This document shows positions 1-8,552 of a DNA stretch of 16,248 nucleotides, in pieces. Where the stretch lies: assembly GCA_037444305.1 (NCBI GenBank), contig JBBIMP010000066.1, forward strand, positions 1-16,248, written 5' to 3'. Both the position numbers and the translations under genes were made by a program. Position 1 is the first letter of the stretch. Each line of letters opens with the position of its first letter. This stretch comes from JBBIMP01 sp037444305 (lineage in GTDB: Bacteria; Acidobacteriota; UBA6911). The notes below the pieces were generated by a model, which worked only from the letters and a program-made list of their open reading frames with translations, did no database searches and was not told the origin of the DNA.

Positions 1-163
1 ATGGAAAATTGTGACAGGCTACATGTGAGGCCGGCCGGTCGCATCCATTCAACCCGGTACCGGGACCTCGAAGGAAAGAGGATTGCGACTTTAGCGCTCA
101 TGCTCTCTTTCTCCGCACCTCTTGTACCCGGTACCGGGACCTCGAAGGAAAGAGGATTGCGAC
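1..163 (+). CRISPR. Terminal part of a CRISPR array (two full repeats plus one degenerate repeat)
   Basis: Two identical 38-bp repeats lie at 52-89 and 126-163. They begin ACCCGGTACCGGGACC and end AGAGGATTGCGAC. The 36-bp spacer between them (90-125) is unlike the repeat. The repeat contains the perfect 12-bp palindrome CCCGGTACCGGG and ends in ATTGCGAC, the kind of 8-base 3' end that becomes the crRNA 5' handle in type I and III systems. This suggests transcription left to right. Bases 1-15 match the last 15 bases of the repeat at 10 of 15 positions and sit exactly one 74-bp period upstream, so 16-51 is a second 36-bp spacer. No repeat occurs at the next expected position (200), so the array ends at 163, with 164-199 as a possible last spacer or trailer. 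There are no cas genes in the window, so the subtype cannot be assigned. Confidence 0.85.
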
Positions 164-201
164 CCTCACATGCCACACATCGGGTTCCGCCGCTGCCCCG
201 C

Positions 202-486
202 TACAAGATCCTCCACGAGGAGCCCGTACCGCCAAGAAAGTTGAACATCACGCTGCACCCGGGCCTCGATATCATCGTGAGGAAGATGCTGGCGAAGGAT
301 CCCGCGCAGCGGTATCAGAACTGCGCGGAACTGATCCGGGACCTGCGCAGCTATGCCTCATTGACCGAGATCCCCGCGACCGGATCGGCCGGGATTTCCG
401 CACCCGCAACCGGAAGGCGCCGCCTGCTGCCGGTCCTGCTGACCGCAATTCTGATCCGGGCAAAGTCTGCAGGGAAACCGGCATGA
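202..486 (+). pseudogene. Ser/Thr protein kinase, C-terminal kinase-lobe fragment
   Basis: Frame 1 from about 202 reads YKILHEEPVPP, then HPGLDIIVRKMLAKDPAQRY and CAELIRDLRSY. This is the end of the C-lobe of a bacterial PknB-type Ser/Thr kinase (helices H and I, with the conserved Arg of the KDPAQRY region). It is followed by GRRRLLPVLLTAILI, the start of the transmembrane segment that usually joins such kinases to an extracytoplasmic domain. The ATP-binding lobe, the HRD catalytic loop and the DFG motif are all absent. The reading frame stops at 484-486, soon after the partial membrane segment. The piece is truncated at both ends and cannot be a working kinase. Its left end abuts the CRISPR remnant, which indicates a rearrangement junction near 200. 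Confidence 0.8.
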
Positions 487-797
487 GTTGGAATTGCATT
501 CACTCGAGTTCCGGATAAAGCGTCCCGCATAGGAGTCGGCGGAAGTCGGCCAACCGGGTCATGGCAAGGCGATTTGCGCTCCGGCATCTTTGCGTTTTTC
601 GGTTCAGGCGTCAAACCGAATTCTCACACAGGTTTACCGTCCCGTCGATCTCTGGCGGCAAACCGGCCAGCAGGAGCGGGTCCTCGACGACGATGCGCGC
701 GAGGCCGCCGACTCTTGCTCTTCCGGAGCGCTCGCAGAAAAAAGGCGTGATGGGCATCCGTTGTGGCTGTCACGATACATCACTTGATGTTGGCATT
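487..797. other. No recognisable gene
   Basis: This stretch of about 310 bases lies between two broken genes. Short open frames cross it on both strands, but none gives a protein sequence I recognise, and none has a convincing ribosome-binding site. The plus-strand frame that starts at 561 is open into the next fragment, but its first 80 residues do not resemble the family found downstream. I read it as degraded or rearranged sequence. Confidence 0.5.
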
Positions 798-1025
798 ATG
801 ACGCTATACCATGAAGTGGACTTTGTCATCGAGGCGGGCCGATCCTGCATCGCCTTGGAGATCAAGGCGGCAGCCAGGTGGCAAGAAAAAGACCTCGCAG
901 GTCTCAACGCCTTCTTGGCGTCGACGCCTCACTGCAGGGCGGCGATGCTCTGTCACAACGGCGAGGATGCCGTAAGGCTTGGGCCAAGGCTCTGGGCATT
1001 GCCCATCGGCCTGATTCTCTCGTAA
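798..1025 (+). pseudogene. DUF4143-type AAA+ ATPase, C-terminal fragment
   Basis: The reading frame through 807-1025 gives YHEVDFVIEAGRSCIALEIK, then AAARWQEKDLAGLNAFLAS and GPRLWALPIGLILS. This is the usual C-terminus of the large family of AAA+ ATPases that end in DUF4143, a PD-(D/E)XK-like domain whose EVDFVIE and EIK elements are the recognisable core. Such proteins are about 380-450 residues long, so roughly 70 residues remain. The P-loop, Walker B and the winged helix are missing. An ATG at 798 could start a 75-residue peptide, but there is no clear ribosome-binding site, and a free C-terminal piece has no known role. It fits with the kinase scrap upstream as part of a gene graveyard. 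Confidence 0.7.
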
Positions 1026-1084
1026 TGTCAGCGAAAATCCCTTGTCTGAGACCATCGCCGTGCAGCGCGTCCGCTAGAATTCCG

Positions 1085-1361
1085 GGGACAGGCGCTAATG
1101 GCACTTAAACAGGGAGTCGAGGACCCTGAAAGGGTCCAACTGGAAAGCACTGGGTAAGGCGGGATAAGGGGAGAGAGGCGCCCTGCAAGGGCGACACCCG
1201 CTGTGCCGCCCTTGCAGGGCTCAATCCCGGCATGCGCCGACATCCCAGGGCTTACGCCCTGGGCTTTCCCGCGCCGCCCCTTCGGGGCTTAAGCAATTGA
1301 TTTGGCGACGTTACCAGGTGATTTCGATCACCCTCAACCAAGCGCTATTCGGGACAGGCGC
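1085..1361. repeat. Hairpin cluster between two GGGACAGGCGC direct repeats
   Basis: The 11-mer GGGACAGGCGC occurs in the same orientation at 1085-1095 and 1351-1361. Between the copies lie five hairpins: 1121-1137 (7-bp stem, GAA loop), 1180-1220 (perfect 14-bp stem GCCCTGCAAGGGCG with its complement), 1244-1263 (8-bp stem, TTAC loop), 1276-1288 (5-bp stem, TTC loop) and 1317-1332 (6-bp stem, TTCG loop). No open frame here looks like a gene. The pattern resembles dispersed palindromic (REP/BIME-like) intergenic elements of large GC-rich bacterial genomes. I cannot tell from one copy whether it is repeated elsewhere. It is not a simple terminator, because no T tract follows any stem. Confidence 0.6.
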
Positions 1362-1470
1362 CGTCACCTCGAAATTCGATTGCCGGAGGCGGGGGTGGTT
1401 CGGCTGAACTGGCGCTTTGCAGGGCCCGCAGCGCCCTTCTCCAATCCGGATGGCAGGCGAAGTTTCGAGG

Positions 1471-1674
1471 GGAATTCCGGGTTTTAAGTGGGTACAAACG
1501 CCGGGGGCCAGCCCCCGGCACCCCCGGGATTTATCGCTTTGGTCCCAATCCCGAGGCCGAATATTGGCCGCTGTGGCGGTAATTGCATGAATTTCTGAAG
1601 GTTGGAGGCTTCGATATTCATTTGTTGCCATGCTGAAGCCTTCAAGTATTACCCACTAGAAACCCGGAAGACCC
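1471..1674 (+). mobile_element. MITE-like element, copy 1 (204 bp)
   Basis: This segment is the same as 12207-12409 apart from one base: copy 1 has five C where copy 2 has four, in the hairpin arm near 1512-1516. It carries 20-bp terminal inverted repeats at 1475-1494 and 1650-1669 (TTCCGGGTTT followed by AGTGGGTA, 18 of 20 paired), with 4 and 5 extra bases outside them. Inside is a GC-rich hairpin at 1500-1519 (stem GCCGGGGG, loop CCAG) and a second inverted pair AGGCTTC/GAAGCCT. It has no transposase, so it would need one supplied in trans. The flanking 9-mers 1462-1470 and 1675-1683 agree at 6 of 9 positions, which could be a worn target duplication. It ends 29 bp short of the stop codon of the convergent membrane-protein gene. 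Confidence 0.85.
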
Positions 1675-1703
1675 GATTCGGGTTAGGACGCCTGCCCCCG
1701 GAA

Positions 1704-2507
1704 TTATTCCATCTTGGTGAAGTCGAGTTCCGAGCCGAGGACGCTGTGCGGGATCATGTACACCGCCATCAGGATAACGGCCGCAGCCAGCGCCCACCCA
1801 CCGGCATCCGGATTTTTTCTCAGCCGCCAAACCGCCAGCGCCCAGAAGATCGCCGCCACCATCGTCTTGTTGTCCGTCAGGTCGTGCCCGAACGGCCACC
1901 CTGTCCAGTAGGCGCCGAAGGCCAGCTTCTGGACAATGGGGCCAAGCAGGAGTCCTCCCAGGAATAGCAGAACCAGCGTCCAGACCGACAGCTTGTACAG
2001 CCCGCCTTCCCTGAAGATGGCGCCGAAGCCGGCCCGTGTGGAGTAAAGCATCGCCAGAAACATGAAGATCACGTGGGGAATGAGAACCCACGGCGGAACG
2101 GCCCCGCGAAACCGGATGATCACCGGTTCCTCCGTAAGAGAAATGGAAAAAGACTCCCCCTTGGATAGCGTGATCTGATACATCACCTTGCCCGCCGGGG
2201 GCTGGTGCGGGATCGACGCCACGAGAAACCGGCCGTCGCGCTGCAGGGCCTGCTCGCTCCAGGGGTCGTTGCTGCGGAACCTTCGGAACCTCATGGTGCC
2301 GGCAATCGCCTCGTCCGGCACCTCCAGCCGCACCGGGGCATCGTCCCTACCGTCATAGCTCCTCAGCAACCGGAATTTCATTTCCTGCCCGTCCACCGAG
2401 ACGCTCGTCCGCGCCGGATACGTTGGCCCGGTCAACCGCTGGTAAACGGCAGTCCCCAGCACCAGGACAAGCGACAGCACCCACAACAGCACGCTCTTAC
2501 CTTTCAT
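1704..2507 (-). CDS. Membrane protein of unknown function, five predicted TM segments
   Basis: This encodes 267 residues. I do not recognise a named family. An N-terminal hydrophobic segment (about 5-22) acts as a signal anchor. Residues about 30-135 are soluble and beta-rich in appearance, probably extracytoplasmic. Four more hydrophobic segments follow, at about 138-156, 172-195, 215-228 and 237-255. A conspicuous polar stretch between TM3 and TM4 reads YWTGWPFGHDLTDNKT and is the best candidate for a functional site. The ATG start is supported by GGAAGG about 8 bases upstream on the minus strand. The gene is divergent from the hydrogenase-maturation operon, sharing the 2508-2610 spacer, and convergent with MITE copy 1. 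Nothing in the context assigns a role, and a link to hydrogenase is possible only by proximity. Confidence 0.85.
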   Translation of the reverse strand: MKGKSVLLWVLSLVLVLGTAVYQRLTGPTYPARTSVSVDGQEMKFRLLRSYDGRDDAPVRLEVPDEAIAGTMRFRRFRSNDPWSEQALQRDGRFLVASIPHQPPAGKVMYQITLSKGESFSISLTEEPVIIRFRGAVPPWVLIPHVIFMFLAMLYSTRAGFGAIFREGGLYKLSVWTLVLLFLGGLLLGPIVQKLAFGAYWTGWPFGHDLTDNKTMVAAIFWALAVWRLRKNPDAGGWALAAAVILMAVYMIPHSVLGSELDFTKME

Positions 2508-2610
2508 ACGAGACCTTCCCGCAATAGAAGCATGTTTCAGCCGAACAACCCGAGCCCCCCGGATCCAGGGTGTCGTGATATCTTATAGAGGATTTGCGAG
2601 GGAGGCAACG
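2508..2610. promoter_or_regulatory. Divergent intergenic region, membrane protein / hyp operon
   Basis: This 103-base spacer must hold the start signals for both the minus-strand membrane-protein gene and the plus-strand hyp operon. A GGGAGG ribosome-binding site at about 2599-2604 lies 6 bases before the hypA GTG. The AT-rich patch TGATATCTTATAG at 2576-2588 is a possible -10 area, but I see no good -35 partner. No regulator binding site can be named. Confidence 0.4.
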
Positions 2611-2973
2611 GTGCACGAACTGTCCATGGCGCAGAACATCATTGAGATCGTCGAGCGGCACGTCCCGCGGGAGAGCGCCGCCGACGTGGCCGCCATCCGG
2701 CTGCGCATCGGGGAACTGTCGGGCATCGTGCCGGAATCGCTCGATTTCTGTTTTTCGGCGCTGGTGCGCGAAACCGCACTTGCGGAGGCCAGGCTCGAGA
2801 TCGAGAGGATCCCCATCCGCGCCCGCTGCATCGATTGCCTGGCCGAGTTTGGCGTGGAAGAATCGCGCTTCCTCTGCCCTTCCTGCAGCGGGGGAGCGCT
2901 GGAAATACTCAGCGGGAGAGACCTCCACGTCGTCGACATCGAGCTGCACGAAAGGATCGAGAAGGATTCATGA
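2611..2973 (+). CDS. hypA: Hydrogenase maturation nickel metallochaperone HypA
   Basis: This 120-residue protein delivers nickel, together with HypB, to the large subunit of [NiFe]-hydrogenases. The GTG start at 2611 is chosen because it gives the family N-terminus (M/V)HELSMAQNI. His2 and the free N-terminus bind nickel, and a GGGAGG ribosome-binding site lies just upstream. A longer frame back to 2575 would bury the nickel site and is unlikely. The structural zinc site is present as two CxxC pairs, C73/C76 and C89/C92. Length and layout are normal for HypA. It is the first gene of the hyp operon, and its TGA overlaps the hypB ATG by four bases. Confidence 0.95.
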   Translation: MHELSMAQNIIEIVERHVPRESAADVAAIRLRIGELSGIVPESLDFCFSALVRETALAEARLEIERIPIRARCIDCLAEFGVEESRFLCPSCSGGALEILSGRDLHVVDIELHERIEKDS

Positions 2974-3629
2974 GCGTCATCACCATCGAGCGCAAGGTAC
3001 TGGAGAAAAACGAGGAGTTCGCCCGCCGCAACCGGGAAATGCTGCAGGCGCGCGGCATCCTGGCACTGAATCTGGTGAGTTCTCCGGGCGCGGGAAAGAC
3101 CAGCCTGCTGGAACGCACCCTGGCCATGCTGAAGGAGGAAATCCGGATCTCGGTGATCGAAGGAGACCTGCAGACCGACCTCGACGCTCAGCGCGTCGCC
3201 CGGTTCGGAGTGCCGGTGGTCCAGATAGTTACCCACGGCGGCTGCCACCTCGAGGCGAGGCTTGTCCGGGATGCACTGGAGCAGCTCGACCTGGAAACCG
3301 TCGACATCCTCGTCATCGAAAATGTTGGGAACCTCGTCTGCCCGGCGAACTACGACCTGGGCGAGGCGATGAAGATCGTGCTCCTCAGCACCACCGAAGG
3401 GGACGACAAACCGCTGAAGTATCCCGAGATGGTCCGAAACGCATCGGTCCTGCTCATCAACAAGATCGATCTTGTGCCCTATCTGAACTGCGACCCTGCC
3501 GTCCTCCGGCGCAACGCCCTGCAGATCAATCCTTCACTGAAGGTGTTTGAGACCTCCTGCACGACGGATGCCGGCATCCGCGAATGGTGCCATTGGCTCA
3601 AGAAGGAAGCGAGCGCCGCCAGAAAGTGA
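2970..3629 (+). CDS. hypB: Hydrogenase maturation GTPase HypB
   Basis: This 219-residue G3E-type P-loop GTPase couples GTP hydrolysis to nickel transfer from HypA/HypB to the hydrogenase large subunit. The Walker A motif is SSPGAGKT at residues 37-44, and the guanine-specificity motif NKID is at 164-167. The metal site in the G domain is intact (C92-H93 in GGCHLEA and C124 in LVCPA). The N-terminus lacks both the CxxCGC high-affinity nickel motif and a His-rich stretch, so it is the short form of HypB without nickel storage. The ATG at 2970 overlaps the hypA stop (ATGA). In-frame starts further upstream lie inside hypA and are rejected. Its own stop overlaps the hypF GTG. Confidence 0.95.
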   Translation: MSVITIERKVLEKNEEFARRNREMLQARGILALNLVSSPGAGKTSLLERTLAMLKEEIRISVIEGDLQTDLDAQRVARFGVPVVQIVTHGGCHLEARLVRDALEQLDLETVDILVIENVGNLVCPANYDLGEAMKIVLLSTTEGDDKPLKYPEMVRNASVLLINKIDLVPYLNCDPAVLRRNALQINPSLKVFETSCTTDAGIREWCHWLKKEASAARK

Positions 3630-5926
3630 TCTCCAGAGTCCAAATCACCATCCGCGGCGCCGTTCAGGGAGTGGGATTCCGCCCATTCGTGTACCGGCTC
3701 GCCACGGACCTCGGCCTGAAAGGCTGGGTCCTGAATTCGCCGCAGGGCGTTTTCATCGAGGCTGAAGCGGAAAAGGAAGCGCTGGACGGCTTCATCCTGC
3801 GCCTGGAAAAAGAGAAGCCCCGGCCGGCGTACATCCGGAGCCTCGAATTCTCCTACCTCGACCCGGTTCGATACGGAGACTTCGAGATCAGGGAGAGCCG
3901 CGGCGGCGGCGAGACCGTCACGCTCGTCCTCCCGGACATCGCCGCCTGCGGCGAATGCCTCGCGGAAGTGTTCAATCCCGCGGATCGCCGGCATCTCTAC
4001 CCCTTCACGAACTGCACCAACTGCGGTCCCCGCTTCAGCGTCATCGAGTCTCTCCCCTACGACCGGCCGGGAACCTCGATGAAAAAGTTCCCGATGTGCC
4101 CTGCCTGCATGAAAGAGTACGAAAATCCTTCCGACCGCAGATTCCACGCCCAGCCCAACGCCTGCCCGGAGTGCGGCCCGCAGCTGGAACTCTGGTCGGC
4201 GGACGGAGCTGCAATCGCATCCCGCCACGCTGCGCTGCGGCAGGCCGCGGCGGCAATCCGGGATGGCGGGATCGTCGCGGTCAAGGGCCTGGGCGGATTT
4301 CATCTTATGGCGGACGCCGGCAATGAAGCGGCGATCGCGCTCCTGAGGACCCGCAAACACAGGTCCGAAAAGCCGTTCGCCCTGATGCTCCCCGATCTCC
4401 AGGCCGTCAAGCGGCATTGCGAGGTGTCGCCCATGGAGGAGCGCCTGCTCCTCTCTCCGGAGTCCCCCATCGTCCTGCTGAGGAGAAGGCATCGCGCCGA
4501 GGCGCAGAGCCGGCCTGTTCCCGATTCGGCCGCGCCCGGCAATCCCTTCCTCGGAATCATGCTTCCCTACACGCCCCTCCATCACATCCTGATGAAGGAA
4601 CTGGGCATTCCCGTCGTGGCGACCAGCGGCAATCTGGCCGACGAGCCGATCTGCATAGACGAGAAGGAAGCGCTGAATCGGCTGGCCGGCATCGCGGACC
4701 TGTTCCTGGTCCACGACCGGCCGATCGTCCGCCACGTGGACGACTCGATCGTCCGGGTCATACTTGGACGGGAACTGGTCCTGCGCCGCGCCCGCGGCTA
4801 CGCACCCCTGCCGCTCCGGATGAAGCGGAGTTCTCCATCCGTGCTCGCCGTCGGCGCCCACCTGAAGAACACCGTGGCGCTGACCGCAGCCGACAATATC
4901 TTCGTGAGCCAGCACATCGGAGACCTGGAGACGAGAGAATCCTCCGTGGCGTTCCACGGCGTCATCTCAAGCTTCCGCAGGCTCTACGGCGCAGATCCCG
5001 TGCAGATCGCCGTGGATATGCACCCAGACTACCTCTCGACCCGCTTCGCGAAAAGCCAGGGATTGCCCCTGCATGAGGTGCAGCATCACTTCGCACACGT
5101 GGTGTCCTGCATGATGGAAAATGAGCTTTCGGGAACCGTTCTGGGGGTCTCCTGGGATGGAACCGGGTACGGCCCCGACGGAACGGTCTGGGGCGGAGAG
5201 TTTCTGCTGGCGAACGAGACGTCCTACAGCCGGTTCGCCTGCCTGCGCCGCTTTCCTCTCCCTGGTGGCGCCCGCGCCGTCATGGAGCCCAGGCGCGCCG
5301 CCATCGGCCTGCTGCATGAAGCACTGGGCGACGCGGCGTTTGCCCACGCGTCCCTTGCCCCGCTGGCCTCCTTTGCCGGAGAAGAACTCGCCCTCTTGCA
5401 GCGGATGCTGGCACGGCGTCTCCACACGCCGATGACATCCAGCGCCGGCCGCCTGTTCGATGCAATCTCTTCGATTGCCGGCCTGCGCCAGGTTAACAAT
5501 TTCGAAGGCCAGGCGGCGATGGAGCTGGAGTTTGCCGCCATACAGAGCGGGGCCGGGCCGTACCCGTTCACGGTTGCAGAGGGGAAAGCGGGCGAAGACG
5601 GCATCCCCTTTGTGGCGGATTGGGAAGCGCTTCTGCGATCTATCCTGGAGGATCTCGGCGCCGGCACACCCACAGGCGTCATCGCGGACCGGTTCCACAC
5701 GACGCTGGCCGAAATCATCGTCGGAGTGGCGCGCCTGGCGGGCGAACCAAGAGTGGTATTGACTGGAGGCTGTTTCCAGAACAAGATCCTCACCGAGCGG
5801 GCCGTGCAGCGCCTCGAAGCCGAGGGCTTCCGCCCCTACTGGCATCAGCGCATCCCGCCGAACGACGGGGGGATCGCGCCGGGCCAGGCCGCGGTTGCGG
5901 CGCATTCACTTCATGAGGGAGATTGA
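3626..5926 (+). CDS. hypF: Carbamoyltransferase HypF
   Basis: This 766-residue enzyme converts carbamoyl phosphate and ATP to a carbamoyl adenylate and transfers the carbamoyl group to the C-terminal cysteine of HypE, the source of the active-site cyanides. Domains in order: acylphosphatase-like, residues 1-90 (VQGVGFRPFV with Arg19); two zinc fingers formed by CxxC pairs C108/C111, C130/C133, C158/C161 and C180/C183; a YrdC-like domain, about 200-390 (KGLGGFHL, TSGNLADEP); and a Kae1/TobZ-like domain, about 400-766 (HHFAH at 487-491, SWDGTGYG, TGGCFQNK). The GTG start at 3626 overlaps the hypB stop as GTGA and gives the expected short N-terminus. An ATG at 3584 within hypB is a less likely alternative. 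Length is normal and no key motif is missing. Confidence 0.96.
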   Translation: MISRVQITIRGAVQGVGFRPFVYRLATDLGLKGWVLNSPQGVFIEAEAEKEALDGFILRLEKEKPRPAYIRSLEFSYLDPVRYGDFEIRESRGGGETVTLVLPDIAACGECLAEVFNPADRRHLYPFTNCTNCGPRFSVIESLPYDRPGTSMKKFPMCPACMKEYENPSDRRFHAQPNACPECGPQLELWSADGAAIASRHAALRQAAAAIRDGGIVAVKGLGGFHLMADAGNEAAIALLRTRKHRSEKPFALMLPDLQAVKRHCEVSPMEERLLLSPESPIVLLRRRHRAEAQSRPVPDSAAPGNPFLGIMLPYTPLHHILMKELGIPVVATSGNLADEPICIDEKEALNRLAGIADLFLVHDRPIVRHVDDSIVRVILGRELVLRRARGYAPLPLRMKRSSPSVLAVGAHLKNTVALTAADNIFVSQHIGDLETRESSVAFHGVISSFRRLYGADPVQIAVDMHPDYLSTRFAKSQGLPLHEVQHHFAHVVSCMMENELSGTVLGVSWDGTGYGPDGTVWGGEFLLANETSYSRFACLRRFPLPGGARAVMEPRRAAIGLLHEALGDAAFAHASLAPLASFAGEELALLQRMLARRLHTPMTSSAGRLFDAISSIAGLRQVNNFEGQAAMELEFAAIQSGAGPYPFTVAEGKAGEDGIPFVADWEALLRSILEDLGAGTPTGVIADRFHTTLAEIIVGVARLAGEPRVVLTGGCFQNKILTERAVQRLEAEGFRPYWHQRIPPNDGGIAPGQAAVAAHSLHEGD

Positions 5927-5927
5927 A

Positions 5928-6181
5928 ATGTGTCTTGCCATCCCCGGGAAGGTCCTGAGCATCGATGAAAAGGATCCGCTGCTGCGCAAAGCTCGCGTGG
6001 AATTCGGAGGCGCGGTCCGCGAGATCAGCCTGGCCTACGTCCCGGAAGCCGAGGTCGGCGACTACGTCCTGGTGCACGTCGGATTCGCCATCAACAAGAT
6101 CGACGAGGAGGAGGCAAACGAGGTCTTCGAATATCTCCGCCGCATGGAGGAACTTTCGGAGCTGGAATCGGGGGAGTCCCG

Positions 6182-6185
<4 letters not shown>
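5928..6185 (+). CDS. hypC: HypC/HybG/HupF-family maturation chaperone HypC
   Basis: This 85-residue protein forms a complex with HypD that carries the Fe(CN)2CO unit, then escorts it to the apo-large subunit. The start is fixed by the family signature MCLAIPGKV. Cys2, exposed after removal of Met1, is the functional residue, and the conserved His50 in VLVHVGFAI is present. The gene begins one base after the hypF stop, with a purine-rich GAGGGA ribosome-binding site inside the end of hypF. Its stop overlaps the hypD ATG (ATGA). Placement directly before hypD matches the physical HypC-HypD partnership. The C-terminus is rich in Glu, as is common. Confidence 0.95.
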
Positions 6186-7307
<1,122 letters not shown>

Positions 7308-7318
<11 letters not shown>

Positions 7319-8372
7319 CACCACAAGCCACGGAGCGGGATTTCAATGCCCGCTTCCCGTGAACCGCTACCCTACCGTCCAGCTGGCCCACGGAGGAGGC
7401 GGGAGGCTGACGCAGCAACTGGTAGAGGAGATGTTTCTCCCCGCCTTCCGCGACCGCGAACTCGACTCGCGCCACGACGGCGCGGTCCTCGACATCCCGC
7501 GCGGGCGCCTCGCCTTCACGACCGATTCGTACGTCGTGCGCCCGCTGTTTTTTCCCGGGGGCGACATCGGGACGCTGGCGGTTTACGGCAGCGTAAACGA
7601 CCTCGCCATGTGCGGCGCGCGGCCGCTGTACCTGAGCGTCGGTTTCATCCTCGAGGAGGGGCTGCCGATGGACACCCTCCGGCGTGTGGTGCAATCGATG
7701 AAGGCCGCCGCTGCGGAGGCGGGCGTTCGTCTGGTTACAGGGGATACCAAGGTTGTGGATAGAGGCAAGGGTGACGGGATTTTCATCAACACCGCGGGCG
7801 TGGGCGTGGTCGAACACAACCTGGTCATCGCCCCCAGGAGCGTGCGCCCGGGAGACTGGATCGTCCTGAGCGGAGACATCGGCAGGCACGGCATCGCGGT
7901 GATGGCCGTTCGCGAGGGCCTGGAGTTCGAATGCCGGATCGAAAGCGACTGCGCGCCTCTCTCCGGGCTGGTCCTGTCGATGCTCGAACGCGGGATTGAG
8001 GTACGCTGCCTCCGCGATCTGACCCGGGGAGGACTGGCATCGGCGCTGGTGGAAATAGCGGAAGCCGCCGGGCTGGAGATCCGCATCGAGGAGCCCGCCA
8101 TCCCGGTGCGGGAGGACGTGCGCGGCGCCTGCGAAATGCTCGGCTTCGATCCGTTGTACGTCGCCAACGAGGGCCGGTTTATCTGTTTTGTGCCGCCGGC
8201 CGAGGCCGAAAAAACCGTGGCCTTGATGCGTTCTCATCCTCTTGGAAGGGACGCCGCCGCTATAGGATCCGTCACTGAAGGCCGGGCGGGCCTGGTATCG
8301 ATGAAGAGCCGGATCGGCGCCTCCCGCATCGTCGACATGCTCAGCGGCGAACAGCTGCCCCGGATCTGCTGA
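7308..8372 (+). CDS. hypE: Carbamoyl dehydratase HypE
   Basis: This 354-residue PurM-fold ATPase dehydrates the thiocarbamate made by HypF on its C-terminal cysteine to a thiocyanate, and passes the cyanide to iron on HypC-HypD. The diagnostic C-terminus PRIC is exact, with Cys354 as the modified residue. The N-terminal glycine loop AHGGGGRLT (27-35) and the ATP-site motif GDTKVV (145-150) are present. The ATG at 7308 lies in the last codons of hypD, with GGAG about 10 bases upstream. A longer frame starting at 7203 would only add sequence encoded inside hypD. This is the last gene of the maturation operon. It is followed by 180 bases without a gene. Confidence 0.96.
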
Positions 8373-8424
8373 CCCGATCACATATCGGACTGATGATCAG
8401 GATGGTACGGGCCGAAGCCGGATT

Positions 8425-8455
8425 TTGCCGGTCGCACGATACCCTCTGATATAAT
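8425..8455 (+). promoter_or_regulatory. Candidate sigma-70-type promoter for the aminotransferase gene
   Basis: A perfect TATAAT lies at 8450-8455. TTGCCG at 8425-8430 is a possible -35, but the 19-base spacing is longer than ideal. The pair sits about 100 bases before the aminotransferase ATG, in the only sizeable gap after hypE. This fits independent transcription of that gene. The -10 is convincing and the -35 is weak. Confidence 0.45.
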
Positions 8456-8552
8456 GGCCGCTCCCGGATGCGCCTCGGACACGGCAATCCCGGCATCATG
8501 AATATGGTTATCTGTTTTTCATAAACCGATCCTGAAATCCACGGAGAACACC

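Noticed and set aside
1180..1288. tRNA or other structured RNA gene in the hairpin cluster
   Set aside because: The stems do not assemble into a cloverleaf, and there is no GGTTCGAATCC-like T-loop or CCA end.
1302..1487. Small plus-strand frame ending in NSGF
   Set aside because: It runs into the left end of MITE copy 1, which supplies the stop, overlaps a hairpin, and has no recognisable product or ribosome-binding site.
2575..2610. Longer hypA start at 2575
   Set aside because: It would add 12 residues before the (M/V)HEL nickel-binding N-terminus and ignores the GGGAGG site placed for the GTG at 2611.
3479..4957. Long minus-strand open frame (492 codons) opposite hypB/hypF
   Set aside because: It is antisense to clearly recognisable HypF domains, its sequence resembles no protein family, and long antisense frames are expected at this GC content.
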